Positions 1 through 9,328 of a DNA stretch of 28,323 nucleotides are shown one piece after another (the first letter of the stretch is position 1; each line of letters starts with the position of its first letter). The DNA lies in NCBI GenBank assembly GCA_022798155.1, contig JAAWLY010000006.1, positions 1 to 28,323 of the forward strand. The letters run 5' to 3'. Source of the stretch: Lawsonibacter sp. (GTDB lineage: Bacteria > Bacillota > Clostridia > Oscillospirales > Oscillospiraceae). A program made the position numbers and the translations under genes. A model generated the notes under the pieces. The model searched no databases and was not told the DNA's origin. It saw only the letters and a list, made by a program, of their open reading frames with translations.

Positions 1-153
1 GTCAGTCCGGTTCCCTCCCATTGTAGCTTGGGTGTGGGCCGCCGCATAGGGCGGTCTTCTTCCCCCCCTTTTTTTGGGGGGTGTCACCATTGTAGCAAGC
101 AATTCATTCGCAATATCCCTATGCGTATCCGCAGCTAGCACTCCTTTTCTATT
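1..153. other. Gene-free edge region with homopolymer hairpin
   Basis: No coding region is convincing here. The stretch lies downstream of the Sel1-repeat gene, which runs toward it. It holds a run of seven C, seven T and six G (62-81), which can fold as a 6-bp hairpin with a T loop on one strand and an A loop on the other. The 10-mer CCATTGTAGC occurs twice (18-27 and 87-96). A short GCCGC/GCGGT inverted repeat lies between them. No U-tract follows any of these hairpins on the minus strand, so I do not call a terminator for the Sel1 gene. Confidence 0.4.
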
Positions 154-3100
154 TTATCTTTTGAAAAATCCGAACAGCCCGCCCCGCTTTTTCTGCTCCG
201 GTGCCTTGGCTTTTGGGGGCTGGGGAGGAGACGGCGGCGCGGTATAGGCGTAGGCGGAGGAGGGGCCGGCCGGCTGACCGGCCAGCCGCGCCAGGGCCTC
301 CTGGGCGCTCTGGTAGCCCTGGTCGGCGGCCTTGTGATACAGCGCTTTGGCTTTCTCCAGGTCCGGCGCCACGCCGTGGCCCTCCTCATAGCACTCCCCC
401 AGCAGGAACAGCGCCCGGGGCTGGCCCCGGTCGGCGGCCTTCTGGAACCACTTCACCGCCTCGCTGTCGTTTTCCTCCACACCGATGCCCTGATAATAAC
501 AGTAGCCCAGGTTGCAGGCTGCGGCCACACTGCCGTTTTCAGCTGCCTGACGGTAGAATTCCGTCGCCTTCCGCTTGTCCTCCTGCACACCCCGGCCCAG
601 CTCATAACATAGCCCCAGCATACACTGGGCCCTGGAATTTTCCTTCTCGGCGCCCTTGGCGAACCAGTAAAAGGCCTGGTCGTAGTCCACCTCCGTGCCG
701 ATGCCCTCGTAATAGCAGTAGCCCAGGTTGCACTGTGCCCGGGACAGACCCTTTTCCGCCGCCTGACGGTACAGCTCCACCGCCCGGGCCTTGTCCTCCG
801 GGACACCCCGGCCCGTCTCGTAGCACAGCCCCAAGGAGCAGGTACCGCCGGGGTAGCCCAGCTGGTGGGACTGTTCATACAGCTCTGCCGCTCTCCGGAT
901 ATCCTCCTTCACGCCGTAGCCGTTTTCGTAGCACTCCCCCAGCAGCTGCTGGGCCCGGGGGTAACCCTGGGCGGCGGCCTTCTCAAACCAGTGGACGGCC
1001 TGACTGTCGTTCTCCTCCACGCCGATGCCCTGGTAGTAGCAGAAGCCCAGGTAGCACTGGGCCCGGGCGTGACCCCGTCGGGCAGCCTGGGTATACAGCT
1101 CCACCGCCCGAGCCTTGTCCATCTCCACGCCGTCGCCTATCTCGTAGCACAGCCCCAGGTCGCACTGGGCGGGAGGATAGTCCCTTTCAGCGGCCCGCTG
1201 ATACCACTCCACCGCCTTGGCCTTGTCCTTCTCCACCCCGTAGCCGTTGGCGTAGCACTCCCCCAGCAGCCCCATGGCCCGGGGATAGTCCTGCTCGGCA
1301 GCTCTGGAAAACCACTTCACCGCCTCGCCGTCATCCTCGTCCACCCCGACGCCGTGGTAATACATAAAGCCCAAGTTGCACTGGGCCCGTGAATAGCCCC
1401 GCTGGGCGGCCTGGCGGTACAGCTCCACCGCACGGGTCAGGTCCTTCTCCACCCCGTCGCCATACTCGTAGCACACGCCCAAGGCGCAGGTGGCGGGGAC
1501 ATAGCCTCCCTGGTGGGCCTTCTGGTACAGCTCCGCAGCCTTAACTAGGTCCTTCTCCACCCCGTAGCCGTTCTCGTAGCACTCCCCCAGCAGCTGGATG
1601 GCCCGGGGATAGCCCTGCGCGGCCGCCTCGGAAAACCACTTCACCGCCTCGTCGTTGTCCTCCTCCACACCGATGCCCTGGTAGTAGAAGAACCCCAGGT
1701 TACACTGGGCCCGGGGGTAGCCCCGCTCGGCGGCCTTCAAATAGAGCTCCCTGGCCCTGGCCTTGTCCTCCTGCACACCCCGGCCCAGCTCGTAGCACAG
1801 CCCCAGGGCGCAGATGGCGGGGATATTCCCCTTCTCGCTGGCCTGCTGGTAGAGCTGAAACGCTCTTTCCACATCCTGCTCCACACCGTAGCCCCGGTCG
1901 TAGCAGTCCCCCAGCAGCTGCATGGCCCGGGGATAGCCGTCCTCCACGGCTTTGGAGAACCACTTGACGGCCTGGTCGTTGTCCTCCTCCACGCCGATAC
2001 CCACATAGTAGCAGTAGCCCAGGTTGCACTGGGCCCGGGGGTCCCCCTTGTCGGCAGCCTGACGGTAGAGCTCTACCGCTTTGGCCTCGTCCTTCTCTAC
2101 GCCGGTGCCCAGCTCATAGCACAGCCCCAGGGAGCATGTGGCCGAGGGGTAGCCCGCCTCGTGGGCCGCAGTATACAGCTCCACCGCCTTGGCCGGGTCC
2201 TTGTCCACGCCGTAGCCGTTGTCGTAGCACTCCCCCAGCAGCTGCTGGGCCCGGGGATAGCCCTGGTCGGCGGCCTTGGTAAACCACTTCACCGCCTCGT
2301 CGTTGTTCTCCTCCACGCCAATGCCCTGATAGTAGCAGAAGCCCAGGTTGCACTGGGCTCGAGGCATCCCCCGCTCAGCGGCCTTGCGGTACAGCTCCAC
2401 CGCTTTTTCCAGGTTCGCCTCCACCCCCTGGCCCAGCTCATAGCATAGCCCCAGAGAGCAGTAAGCGGAAGTATATTCCCTGTCCGCTGACTGCTGGTAG
2501 AGCTTGACGGCCCGGTCGTAGTTGCGCTCCACGCCCCAGCCCCGGTCATAGCACTCCCCAAGAAGGAACATGGCCCGGGGGAACTCCCGTTCAGCGGCCT
2601 TGGTGAACCACTCCACCGCCAATTCGGCGTTCTCCTCCACCCCGATGCCTATGTAATAGCAGAAGCCCAGGTTGCACTGGGCCGGGGGAAAGCCCTGTTC
2701 CGCCCCCTCCCGGTACAGCTCCACCGCCCGGGCTTTGTCCTCCTCCACGCCGACGCCGGCCTCGTAGCACAGCCCCAGGGAACAGGCCCCGTCGGGGTAG
2801 TGCTGCTCATAGGCGGCCCGGTAGAGCTCCACCGCCTTTTCCGGGTCCTTCTCCACGCCATAGCCGTTTTCAAAGCACTCCCCCATCAGCACCTGGGCTC
2901 GGGGATAGCCCTGCTGGGCAGCCTTGGCAAACAGCTCCGCCGCCGCCTCGTTGTTCTCCTCAAAATAAATGCCCTGGTAGTAGAAGTAGCCCAGGTTGCA
3001 CTGGGCGGGGGCATAGTCCTGGTCGGCCCCCTCCTGGTAGAGTTCAGCGGCCCTGCCCTTGTCCATCTCCACCCCGTGGCCCAGCTCGTAACACAGCCCC

Positions 3101-3492
3101 AGCTCGGTAACAGCGGGCAGATAACCCTCGTCGGCCGCGGCGGCAAACAGCTCCGCCGCCCGGTTCAGGTCCTTCTCCGTCCCCACGCCCCGGCTGTAGC
3201 ACAGGCCCAGGTAGTGCTGGGCAGCGATGCTGTCTCCCTCAGCAGCTCTGGAAAACCACTGAAAGGCCGCCTGCTCATCCTTGGGCGCGCCGTCGTCGCC
3301 ATAGAAATAGGCCCGGCCCAGGCGGTACTGGGCATCCAGGTCGCCGTCCTCGGCGGCCGCCTGAAGGGCCTTCAGGTCCTCCTGCTTCTTCTCCGCCATG
3401 TCGTTCAGGCTACTGAGCACCTTGGGGTCGATATAAATCATCACCGAGTCCTGGTCATAAGGCTCCGAGTTTTTGTTTTTTTCTTCCGCCAT
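154..3492 (-). CDS. Large Sel1-repeat (SEL1-like TPR) protein, 28 repeats
   Basis: This 1112-residue protein consists almost entirely of Sel1-like repeats, 36-residue helical hairpins that normally act as protein-interaction scaffolds. I count 28 copies (about residues 46-1070) of the pattern LGxCYxxGxGVxxDxxxAVxxYxxAA. From the third copy on they follow a three-type order: A (CSLGLCYELG), B (CNLGFCYYQGIG), C (QLLGECYDNGYG). The N terminus has no signal peptide. The C-terminal 40 residues are Pro-rich and end in a basic, aromatic segment (KKRGGLFGFFKR). I chose the ATG at 3492 because GGAAG lies 8 bases upstream; an in-frame GTG 9 bases earlier would have no spacing to that site. The gene lies 53 bp after rpoD on the same strand and probably shares its transcript. 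The partner is unknown; the fold is certain, the role is not. Confidence 0.9.
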   Translation of the reverse strand: MAEEKNKNSEPYDQDSVMIYIDPKVLSSLNDMAEKKQEDLKALQAAAEDGDLDAQYRLGRAYFYGDDGAPKDEQAAFQWFSRAAEGDSIAAQHYLGLCYSRGVGTEKDLNRAAELFAAAADEGYLPAVTELGLCYELGHGVEMDKGRAAELYQEGADQDYAPAQCNLGYFYYQGIYFEENNEAAAELFAKAAQQGYPRAQVLMGECFENGYGVEKDPEKAVELYRAAYEQHYPDGACSLGLCYEAGVGVEEDKARAVELYREGAEQGFPPAQCNLGFCYYIGIGVEENAELAVEWFTKAAEREFPRAMFLLGECYDRGWGVERNYDRAVKLYQQSADREYTSAYCSLGLCYELGQGVEANLEKAVELYRKAAERGMPRAQCNLGFCYYQGIGVEENNDEAVKWFTKAADQGYPRAQQLLGECYDNGYGVDKDPAKAVELYTAAHEAGYPSATCSLGLCYELGTGVEKDEAKAVELYRQAADKGDPRAQCNLGYCYYVGIGVEEDNDQAVKWFSKAVEDGYPRAMQLLGDCYDRGYGVEQDVERAFQLYQQASEKGNIPAICALGLCYELGRGVQEDKARARELYLKAAERGYPRAQCNLGFFYYQGIGVEEDNDEAVKWFSEAAAQGYPRAIQLLGECYENGYGVEKDLVKAAELYQKAHQGGYVPATCALGVCYEYGDGVEKDLTRAVELYRQAAQRGYSRAQCNLGFMYYHGVGVDEDDGEAVKWFSRAAEQDYPRAMGLLGECYANGYGVEKDKAKAVEWYQRAAERDYPPAQCDLGLCYEIGDGVEMDKARAVELYTQAARRGHARAQCYLGFCYYQGIGVEENDSQAVHWFEKAAAQGYPRAQQLLGECYENGYGVKEDIRRAAELYEQSHQLGYPGGTCSLGLCYETGRGVPEDKARAVELYRQAAEKGLSRAQCNLGYCYYEGIGTEVDYDQAFYWFAKGAEKENSRAQCMLGLCYELGRGVQEDKRKATEFYRQAAENGSVAAACNLGYCYYQGIGVEENDSEAVKWFQKAADRGQPRALFLLGECYEEGHGVAPDLEKAKALYHKAADQGYQSAQEALARLAGQPAGPSSAYAYTAPPSPPQPPKAKAPEQKKRGGLFGFFKR

Positions 3493-3524
3493 TCGAACCA
3501 CTTCCTTTTCTCTGTTTCTAAAGG

Positions 3525-3541
3525 CTCCCTCAGAGAGGGAG
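3525..3541 (-). terminator. Weak hairpin between rpoD and the Sel1 gene
   Basis: The gap holds CTCCCTC-aga-GAGGGAG, a 7-bp perfect stem with a 3-base loop. On the minus strand it is followed by GCCTTTAGAAA, which is not a proper U-tract. It may attenuate transcription from rpoD into the Sel1 gene, or be a remnant of the same AGGCTCCCTC/GAGGGAGGCT palindromic repeat family found after polA (20341-20457). I favour a repeat-derived, leaky processing or attenuation hairpin. Confidence 0.4.
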
Positions 3542-3545
3542 GCTC

Positions 3546-4849
<1,304 letters not shown>

Positions 4850-4853
<4 letters not shown>

Positions 4854-6610
4854 TGCGTTTCCTCCATATATGCTTTCTTCTGTTGATATCTTTTTTGTGC
4901 GGCCAGCAGAGCCTCGTCCTGTTTCATAGCGTCTTGCTTGGCGTTCTCCATTCGTATCGTGGATATGTAATTTTGAATAGCCTGGCCGCTGTTGGCCACC
5001 GACTCCGGCTGGGCGGCCACCTGGGCCAGGTGGTCCATCTCCGGGCCGGAGAAGTCCTCCGCCAGGGCGGCAAGCTGGGTGGACAGTCCGGCGGCTGCTC
5101 TGGCCGCCAGTCTGTCAAAGGCCCGACCCAGCAGCTCAGAGGAAAATTCCTCCCCCCGGATACCCCCCATTTTGCCCGTCAGGCCGGGGTCCAGCATCAG
5201 CAGCCGCAGCAGCCCCTCCTCGGCCCGGGCGGAACGGAGATTTTCATACCGCAGGGCGCGGGTCTTGGGCTGGAGCTGGCTGGCCGGGGTCAGGTCCCGG
5301 CGCTCCTGCTGCTTCTCCGCCTTGCGCAGGCGGGCCCTCAGCGCCCGGTCCACCTCCAGCTTCATAGCCTCCGGGGTGATACCCGCCGTCTGGGCGGCGT
5401 GGCCGCCGTAGATCTCCCGCTCCACCGCGCTGGGCAGGGCGGACACCAGCTGGGCCGCCTCCTGGAGAAAGGCGATCCGCTGGCCGTCGTCGGTCAGGTC
5501 GTATTTTTTCTGGATCTGGGCCAGGCGGTAGTCCACCTGGTTTTCGCTGTCGTCCAGCAGCTTTGCAAAGGCCTCCCGGCCATAGGCCCTGATAAACTCA
5601 TCCGGGTCCTTGGCCCCCCGCACCTGGAGGACCTTTACTTTCAGTCCCGCCTTCTCCAGGATGGGGATGGCGCGCTGGGCCGCTTTTATCCCGGCCCCGT
5701 CGCCGTCGTAGGAGATAATGGCTTCCTTAAAATACTTGGCCAGCAGCTGGCCATGCTCCTCGGTCAGGGCGGTGCCCAGGGAGGCCACCACGTTGTCGAA
5801 GCCCGCCTGATGGAGGGCGATGGTGTCCATATACCCCTCGGTGAGGATGACCCGTCCGGCCTTGGAGGTCTTGGCGATGTTCAGGGCAAAGACATTTCGG
5901 CTCTTGTTATACACCGGGGTATCTGGGGAGTTAAGATATTTGGGGAGGGAATCGTCCATCACCCGACCGCCGAAGCCGATCACGTTCCCCCGCACGTCGA
6001 TGATGGGGAACATCACCCGGTTGCGGAAGCGGTCGTAAATGCGGCCGTCCTTACTGCTGACGGCCAGGCCGGCATCAAGGAGGTCCCGCTTGTCGTAGCC
6101 CTGGGTGGCCAGCTCGGTAATCAGGCCATCCCAGGCGTTGGGGGAAAATCCCAGGCCGAAGTTGGTCCGGGTCCGGCGGGACAGCCCCCGGCGCTCCAGA
6201 TAGGCCAGCCCCTCCACCCCTTCCGAGGCGTTGAGCCAGCGGTGGAAGGCCCGGGCGGCCTGTTTGTTGATCTCCAGGATTTTCTCTCGCCGTTCCCGGG
6301 CCCCCGGAGCGGAGCCAAACTCAGGCATCGGCATCCCAGCTCGCTGGGCCAGCACCGCCACGGCGTCTTTGAAAGGGAGGTTTTCCAGCTCCATCACATA
6401 GTTGATGGCCCCGCCTCCCTTGCCGCAGCCAAAGCACTTGTACATCTGCCGGTCGGGCACCACGTGGAAGGAAGGGGTCTTTTCACTGTGGAAAGGGCAG
6501 CAGCCCCAGTAGCTGTTCCCCTTCTTGGTCAGCCTCACCGACTCGGACACCAGGTCCACAATGTCGGTCCGGGCCAACAGCTCGTCCAAAAATCCGTCAG
6601 GCAAGGGCAA
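4850..6610 (-). CDS. dnaG: DNA primase DnaG
   Basis: This 586-residue primase makes RNA primers for replication. The N-terminal CHC2 zinc finger uses C38, H41, C59 and C62 (CCPFH...CFGCGKGG). The catalytic core holds the TOPRIM domain with TEGYMD (E258) and YDGDGAG (D302, D304). The less conserved C terminus (about 440-586) is the expected helicase-binding part. No ATG exists near the 5' end; the best start is TTG at 6610 with GGGGG about 7 bases upstream, because the next in-frame ATG would remove the zinc finger. The gene lies 46 bp after dgt and overlaps rpoD by 4 bp, the usual Clostridia arrangement of the macromolecular-synthesis operon. Confidence 0.97.
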
Positions 6611-6656
6611 AGGTTTTCCCCCCTATTTGTATCCGTTTTATGGGCAAATTATCCAA

Positions 6657-7661
6657 TCACAGCACTGTCCAGCCCTTGGGAATGAAAATTTCCTTATAGG
6701 TTTCCACCGCGAAGGGGTCAGTCATGCCGGCGATGTAGTCGCATACCGCCCGGTCGATCCCCTCCTCCGCCCGAATGCTCTGGAAGTCGCCGGGCAGCGC
6801 GTCCGGGTTTTTCTGATAGTAGGCAAACAGGCACCGGAGCATGTCTTGGGCTTTGCTCTCCTCCCCCTTGGCCATGGGGTTTGTGTATACGCTGTCAAAC
6901 ATAAATTCCTTCAGGGCCAGCATGGCCTCTCCCACCTGGGGGGACTGCCTGATTTCGGTCTGGTCCAGGCTGGCCTGGACGGCGTCAGCCACCAGGGTGT
7001 CGATGCGCTGGCTGTGGGTAAAGCCCAGCACGTTGGACACCTCCAGGGGGATGTCCATGGGGTAAATCACCCCGCCCCGGAGGGCGTCCTCGATGTCGTG
7101 GTTGATGTAGGCGATGTGGTCGGCCAGCCGGACGATCTGCCCCTCTAAAGTGGCGGCGGAGGCGCCCTTGGTGTGGCAGGCGATGCCGTTGCGCACCTCC
7201 CAGGTCAGGTTCAGCCCCTGGCCCCCCTTCTCCAGCCGCTCCACCACCCGCACCGACTGCTTGTAGTGGGCAAAGCCCCCGGGCATCACCTCGTCCAGCA
7301 GCCGCTCCCCGGCGTGGCCGAAGGGGGTGTGGCCCAGATCATGGCCCAAGGCGATGGCCTCTGTGAGGTCCTCGTTCAGCGACAAGGCCCTGGCCATGGT
7401 GCGGGCGATGCGGCCCACCTCCAGGGTGTGGGTCATCCGGGTGCGGTAGTGGTCCCCCTCGGGCTGGAGGAACACTTGGGTCTTATGTTTCAGGCGGCGG
7501 AAGGCCTTGGAATAGACCACCCGGTCCACATCCCGCTGAAAGGGGGTACGGATGCCGCACTCCTCCTCCGGCCTGGCCCTCCCCCGGCTCTGGGACGACT
7601 TACAGGCCAAAGGCGACAGCATGGCCTCCTCCCGCTCCTGCATCTGTTCCCGCAGCGTCAT
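6657..7661 (-). CDS. dgt: dGTPase-like HD-domain triphosphohydrolase
   Basis: This 334-residue protein belongs to the deoxyguanosinetriphosphate triphosphohydrolase-like HD family. Such enzymes split dNTPs into deoxynucleoside and tripolyphosphate and help set nucleotide pools. Metal-site residues are visible: H78 (RTRMTHTLEV), H107 and D108 (LGHDLGHTPFGH), and a later D in RLADHIAYINHDIEDAL. The N-terminal signature RDVDRVVYSKAFRRLKHKTQV is typical. The ATG at 7661 has GGGAGG 8 bases upstream. It is the first gene of the dgt-dnaG-rpoD operon, a conserved Firmicutes linkage of dNTP control with primase. The short form lacks the long E. coli Dgt insertions, so the exact dNTP preference cannot be read from sequence. 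Confidence 0.93.
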   Translation of the reverse strand: MTLREQMQEREEAMLSPLACKSSQSRGRARPEEECGIRTPFQRDVDRVVYSKAFRRLKHKTQVFLQPEGDHYRTRMTHTLEVGRIARTMARALSLNEDLTEAIALGHDLGHTPFGHAGERLLDEVMPGGFAHYKQSVRVVERLEKGGQGLNLTWEVRNGIACHTKGASAATLEGQIVRLADHIAYINHDIEDALRGGVIYPMDIPLEVSNVLGFTHSQRIDTLVADAVQASLDQTEIRQSPQVGEAMLALKEFMFDSVYTNPMAKGEESKAQDMLRCLFAYYQKNPDALPGDFQSIRAEEGIDRAVCDYIAGMTDPFAVETYKEIFIPKGWTVL

Positions 7662-7734
7662 AGGCCGGTCCTCCCTTTCAGGGTATTCTTGTTATGCTTA
7701 CTTATACGAAATAACTTTGGGGATTCCTCTTTTT

Positions 7735-7774
7735 TGAGAAAAATTTTCGCGCCCCCGCTTTCCGGCGGGGGCGC
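7735..7774 (-). terminator. Intrinsic terminator after the NhaC antiporter gene
   Basis: A perfect 10-bp GC stem (7749-7758 with 7765-7774, GCGCCCCCGC) has a 6-base loop. Read on the minus strand, it is followed by GAAAATTTTTC. It lies 16 bp after the antiporter stop codon and upstream of dgt, so it separates the two transcription units. Confidence 0.88.
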
Positions 7775-7790
7775 CGCTTTCCTGCCAGGG

Positions 7791-9110
7791 TCATTTCTTC
7801 CTGCCCGCGCCCACCAGGATATGCACGATGCAGGCCGCGGCCAGCAGATAGGGGTAGTACAGGCAGGGCATAATCTGGAAGGCGGACACCGCCCCGCCAG
7901 AGGCGGAGATGGCCACCAGCATCTGGGCGCCGTATGGGATCACGCCCTGGAAGATGCAGGAAAAGGTGTCCAGCAGCGAGGCCGACTCCTTGGGGGAGAT
8001 GCCATACTCCTGGCTGATCTCCTTGGCGATGGGGCCGGCCATGACGATGGCCACGGTGTTGTTGGCGGTGGCGATGTCCATGGCTCCCACCAGCAGGCCC
8101 ACCCCCAGCCGGCCGCCCACCCGGCCCTTGAACACCCGGCGGATGAAGGCGAGAAGGGCCTCGAAGCCGCCAAATTCCCGGATCAGGGCGCACATGGCGG
8201 ACACCAGCACGGTGACCATGATGGTCTCGAACATACCGGAGGCCCCGGAGCCCATGCCGCCCAGCAGGCCCATAAAGTCCACCGTTCCGGTGCGCAGCAC
8301 GATGGCCGCCCCGGCCAGAATGCCCACAATGAGCACCACGAACACATTCAGCCCGGCGATGCCCCCGATGAGCACCAGCACATAGGGAATCAACAGCAGC
8401 AGGTTGTAGTCGGGGATGTCAATGGCCCCCACCCCGGCGTTGAGGGATCGGATTAGAATCACAGCCAGCGTTACAGCGGCGGCGGGCAGGGCGATTTTGA
8501 AATTGGCCCGGAACTTGTCCCGCATCTCGCAGCCCTGGGTGTTGCAGGCGGCGATGGTGGTGTCGGAGATGAAGGAGAGATTGTCCCCGAACATGGCCCC
8601 GCCCATCACCGAACCCACGCACAGGGGCAGGGAAAACCCGGACACCCGGGCCACCGCCGCGGCGATGGGGGTGATAAGGGTGATGGTGCCCACCGAGGTA
8701 CCCATGGCAGTGGACACAAAGCAGGCGGCTATAAACAGCACCGCCACCGAGGCCCAGGCAGGGGTGACGGACAGCAGGAAATAGGCCACCGCCTCGGCGC
8801 TGCTGCGCCCGGTAACCCCCACGAACACCCCGGCCACCAGAAAGATCAGGATCATGGTCATGATGTTCTTATCCCCCACGCCCTGGGCCATCACGGCCAG
8901 CTTGCCGTCAAACGTCAGCGCCTGGTTCTGCAGGCAGGCCACCAGCAGGGCCACCATGAACACCACCACAATTGGGATGTTGTAAAAGGCCATCTCAACA
9001 CCCAGGCCATACTCAAACACCAGGCCCATGCCCAGGTACAGCACCAGGAACACGGCGATGGGCAGCAGCGCAGCTCCGTTCTGTCTCGGCTTTTTTTCCC
9101 TTTGATTCAC
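7791..9110 (-). CDS. NhaC-family Na+/H+ antiporter
   Basis: This 439-residue polytopic membrane protein (about 11-12 hydrophobic segments) belongs to the NhaC/Na_H_antiporter family (PF03553), which exchanges Na+ or organic counter-ions for protons across the cytoplasmic membrane. Family features include GTSVGTITLITPIA (about 137-150), GDNLSFISDTTIAACNTQG (175-193) and a second half-repeat with ATANNTVAIVMAGPIAKE. The start is GTG at 9110 with GGAG 8 bases upstream; no in-frame ATG lies nearby. It is a single-gene unit with its own promoter (9141-9169) and terminator (7735-7774), divergent from purF. The family also includes malate/lactate and tyrosine antiporters, so the substrate is not certain. 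Confidence 0.88.
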   Translation of the reverse strand: MNQREKKPRQNGAALLPIAVFLVLYLGMGLVFEYGLGVEMAFYNIPIVVVFMVALLVACLQNQALTFDGKLAVMAQGVGDKNIMTMILIFLVAGVFVGVTGRSSAEAVAYFLLSVTPAWASVAVLFIAACFVSTAMGTSVGTITLITPIAAAVARVSGFSLPLCVGSVMGGAMFGDNLSFISDTTIAACNTQGCEMRDKFRANFKIALPAAAVTLAVILIRSLNAGVGAIDIPDYNLLLLIPYVLVLIGGIAGLNVFVVLIVGILAGAAIVLRTGTVDFMGLLGGMGSGASGMFETIMVTVLVSAMCALIREFGGFEALLAFIRRVFKGRVGGRLGVGLLVGAMDIATANNTVAIVMAGPIAKEISQEYGISPKESASLLDTFSCIFQGVIPYGAQMLVAISASGGAVSAFQIMPCLYYPYLLAAACIVHILVGAGRKK

Positions 9111-9140
9111 AAAAACACTCCCATTTTCCCGTTTTTCCCC

Positions 9141-9169
9141 ATTTTAATCGATTCCTTCCCTGGTGTCAA
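9141..9169 (-). promoter_or_regulatory. Sigma-A promoter of the NhaC antiporter
   Basis: On the minus strand, TTGACA (9164-9169) is followed by a 17-bp spacer and TAAAAT (9141-9146), ending 30 bp before the GTG start. The -35 box is a perfect consensus match. Confidence 0.85.
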
Positions 9170-9234
9170 GAAAAAGCTCCGGCCCGAGAGGGAAGGCGGG
9201 ATTGATGGCCCGGGAATTTATTCATTTTGTCCCC

Positions 9235-9263
9235 TTGTATCCCGGGGAAAAATGTGATATGAT
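9235..9263 (+). promoter_or_regulatory. Sigma-A promoter of purF, with extended -10
   Basis: TTGTAT (9235-9240), a 17-bp spacer and TATGAT (9258-9263), preceded by TG one base before the -10 (extended -10). Transcription would start near 9270, leaving a leader of about 59 nt that contains the terminator-like hairpin at 9275-9315. Confidence 0.8.
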
Positions 9264-9274
9264 AGCCCCATCAG

Positions 9275-9315
9275 ACAAGGACGCCTGGAAACGGGGCGTC
9301 CTTGTATCTTTTTTT
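9275..9315 (+). terminator. Terminator hairpin inside the purF leader (attenuator candidate)
   Basis: ACAAGGACGCC (9275-9285) pairs perfectly over 11 bp with GGCGTCCTTGT (9295-9305) around a 9-base loop. After ATC comes a run of seven T (9309-9315). It ends directly before the purF ribosome site CGGAGG. No plus-strand gene lies upstream, so this terminator sits between the purF promoter and its start codon, where it can only act on purF mRNA. I see no obvious competing antiterminator stem and no purine riboswitch core. Confidence 0.75.
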
Positions 9316-9328
9316 CGGAGGGATTACC

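Noticed and set aside
154..3492. The regular repeats as a CRISPR array or satellite DNA
   Set aside because: The units are 108 bp with no unique spacers, stay in frame throughout and encode the Sel1 consensus.
9235..9328. Purine or PRPP riboswitch in the purF leader
   Set aside because: The leader is only about 59 nt, and the conserved guanine-aptamer or ykkC core bases are not present; only the terminator hairpin is seen.
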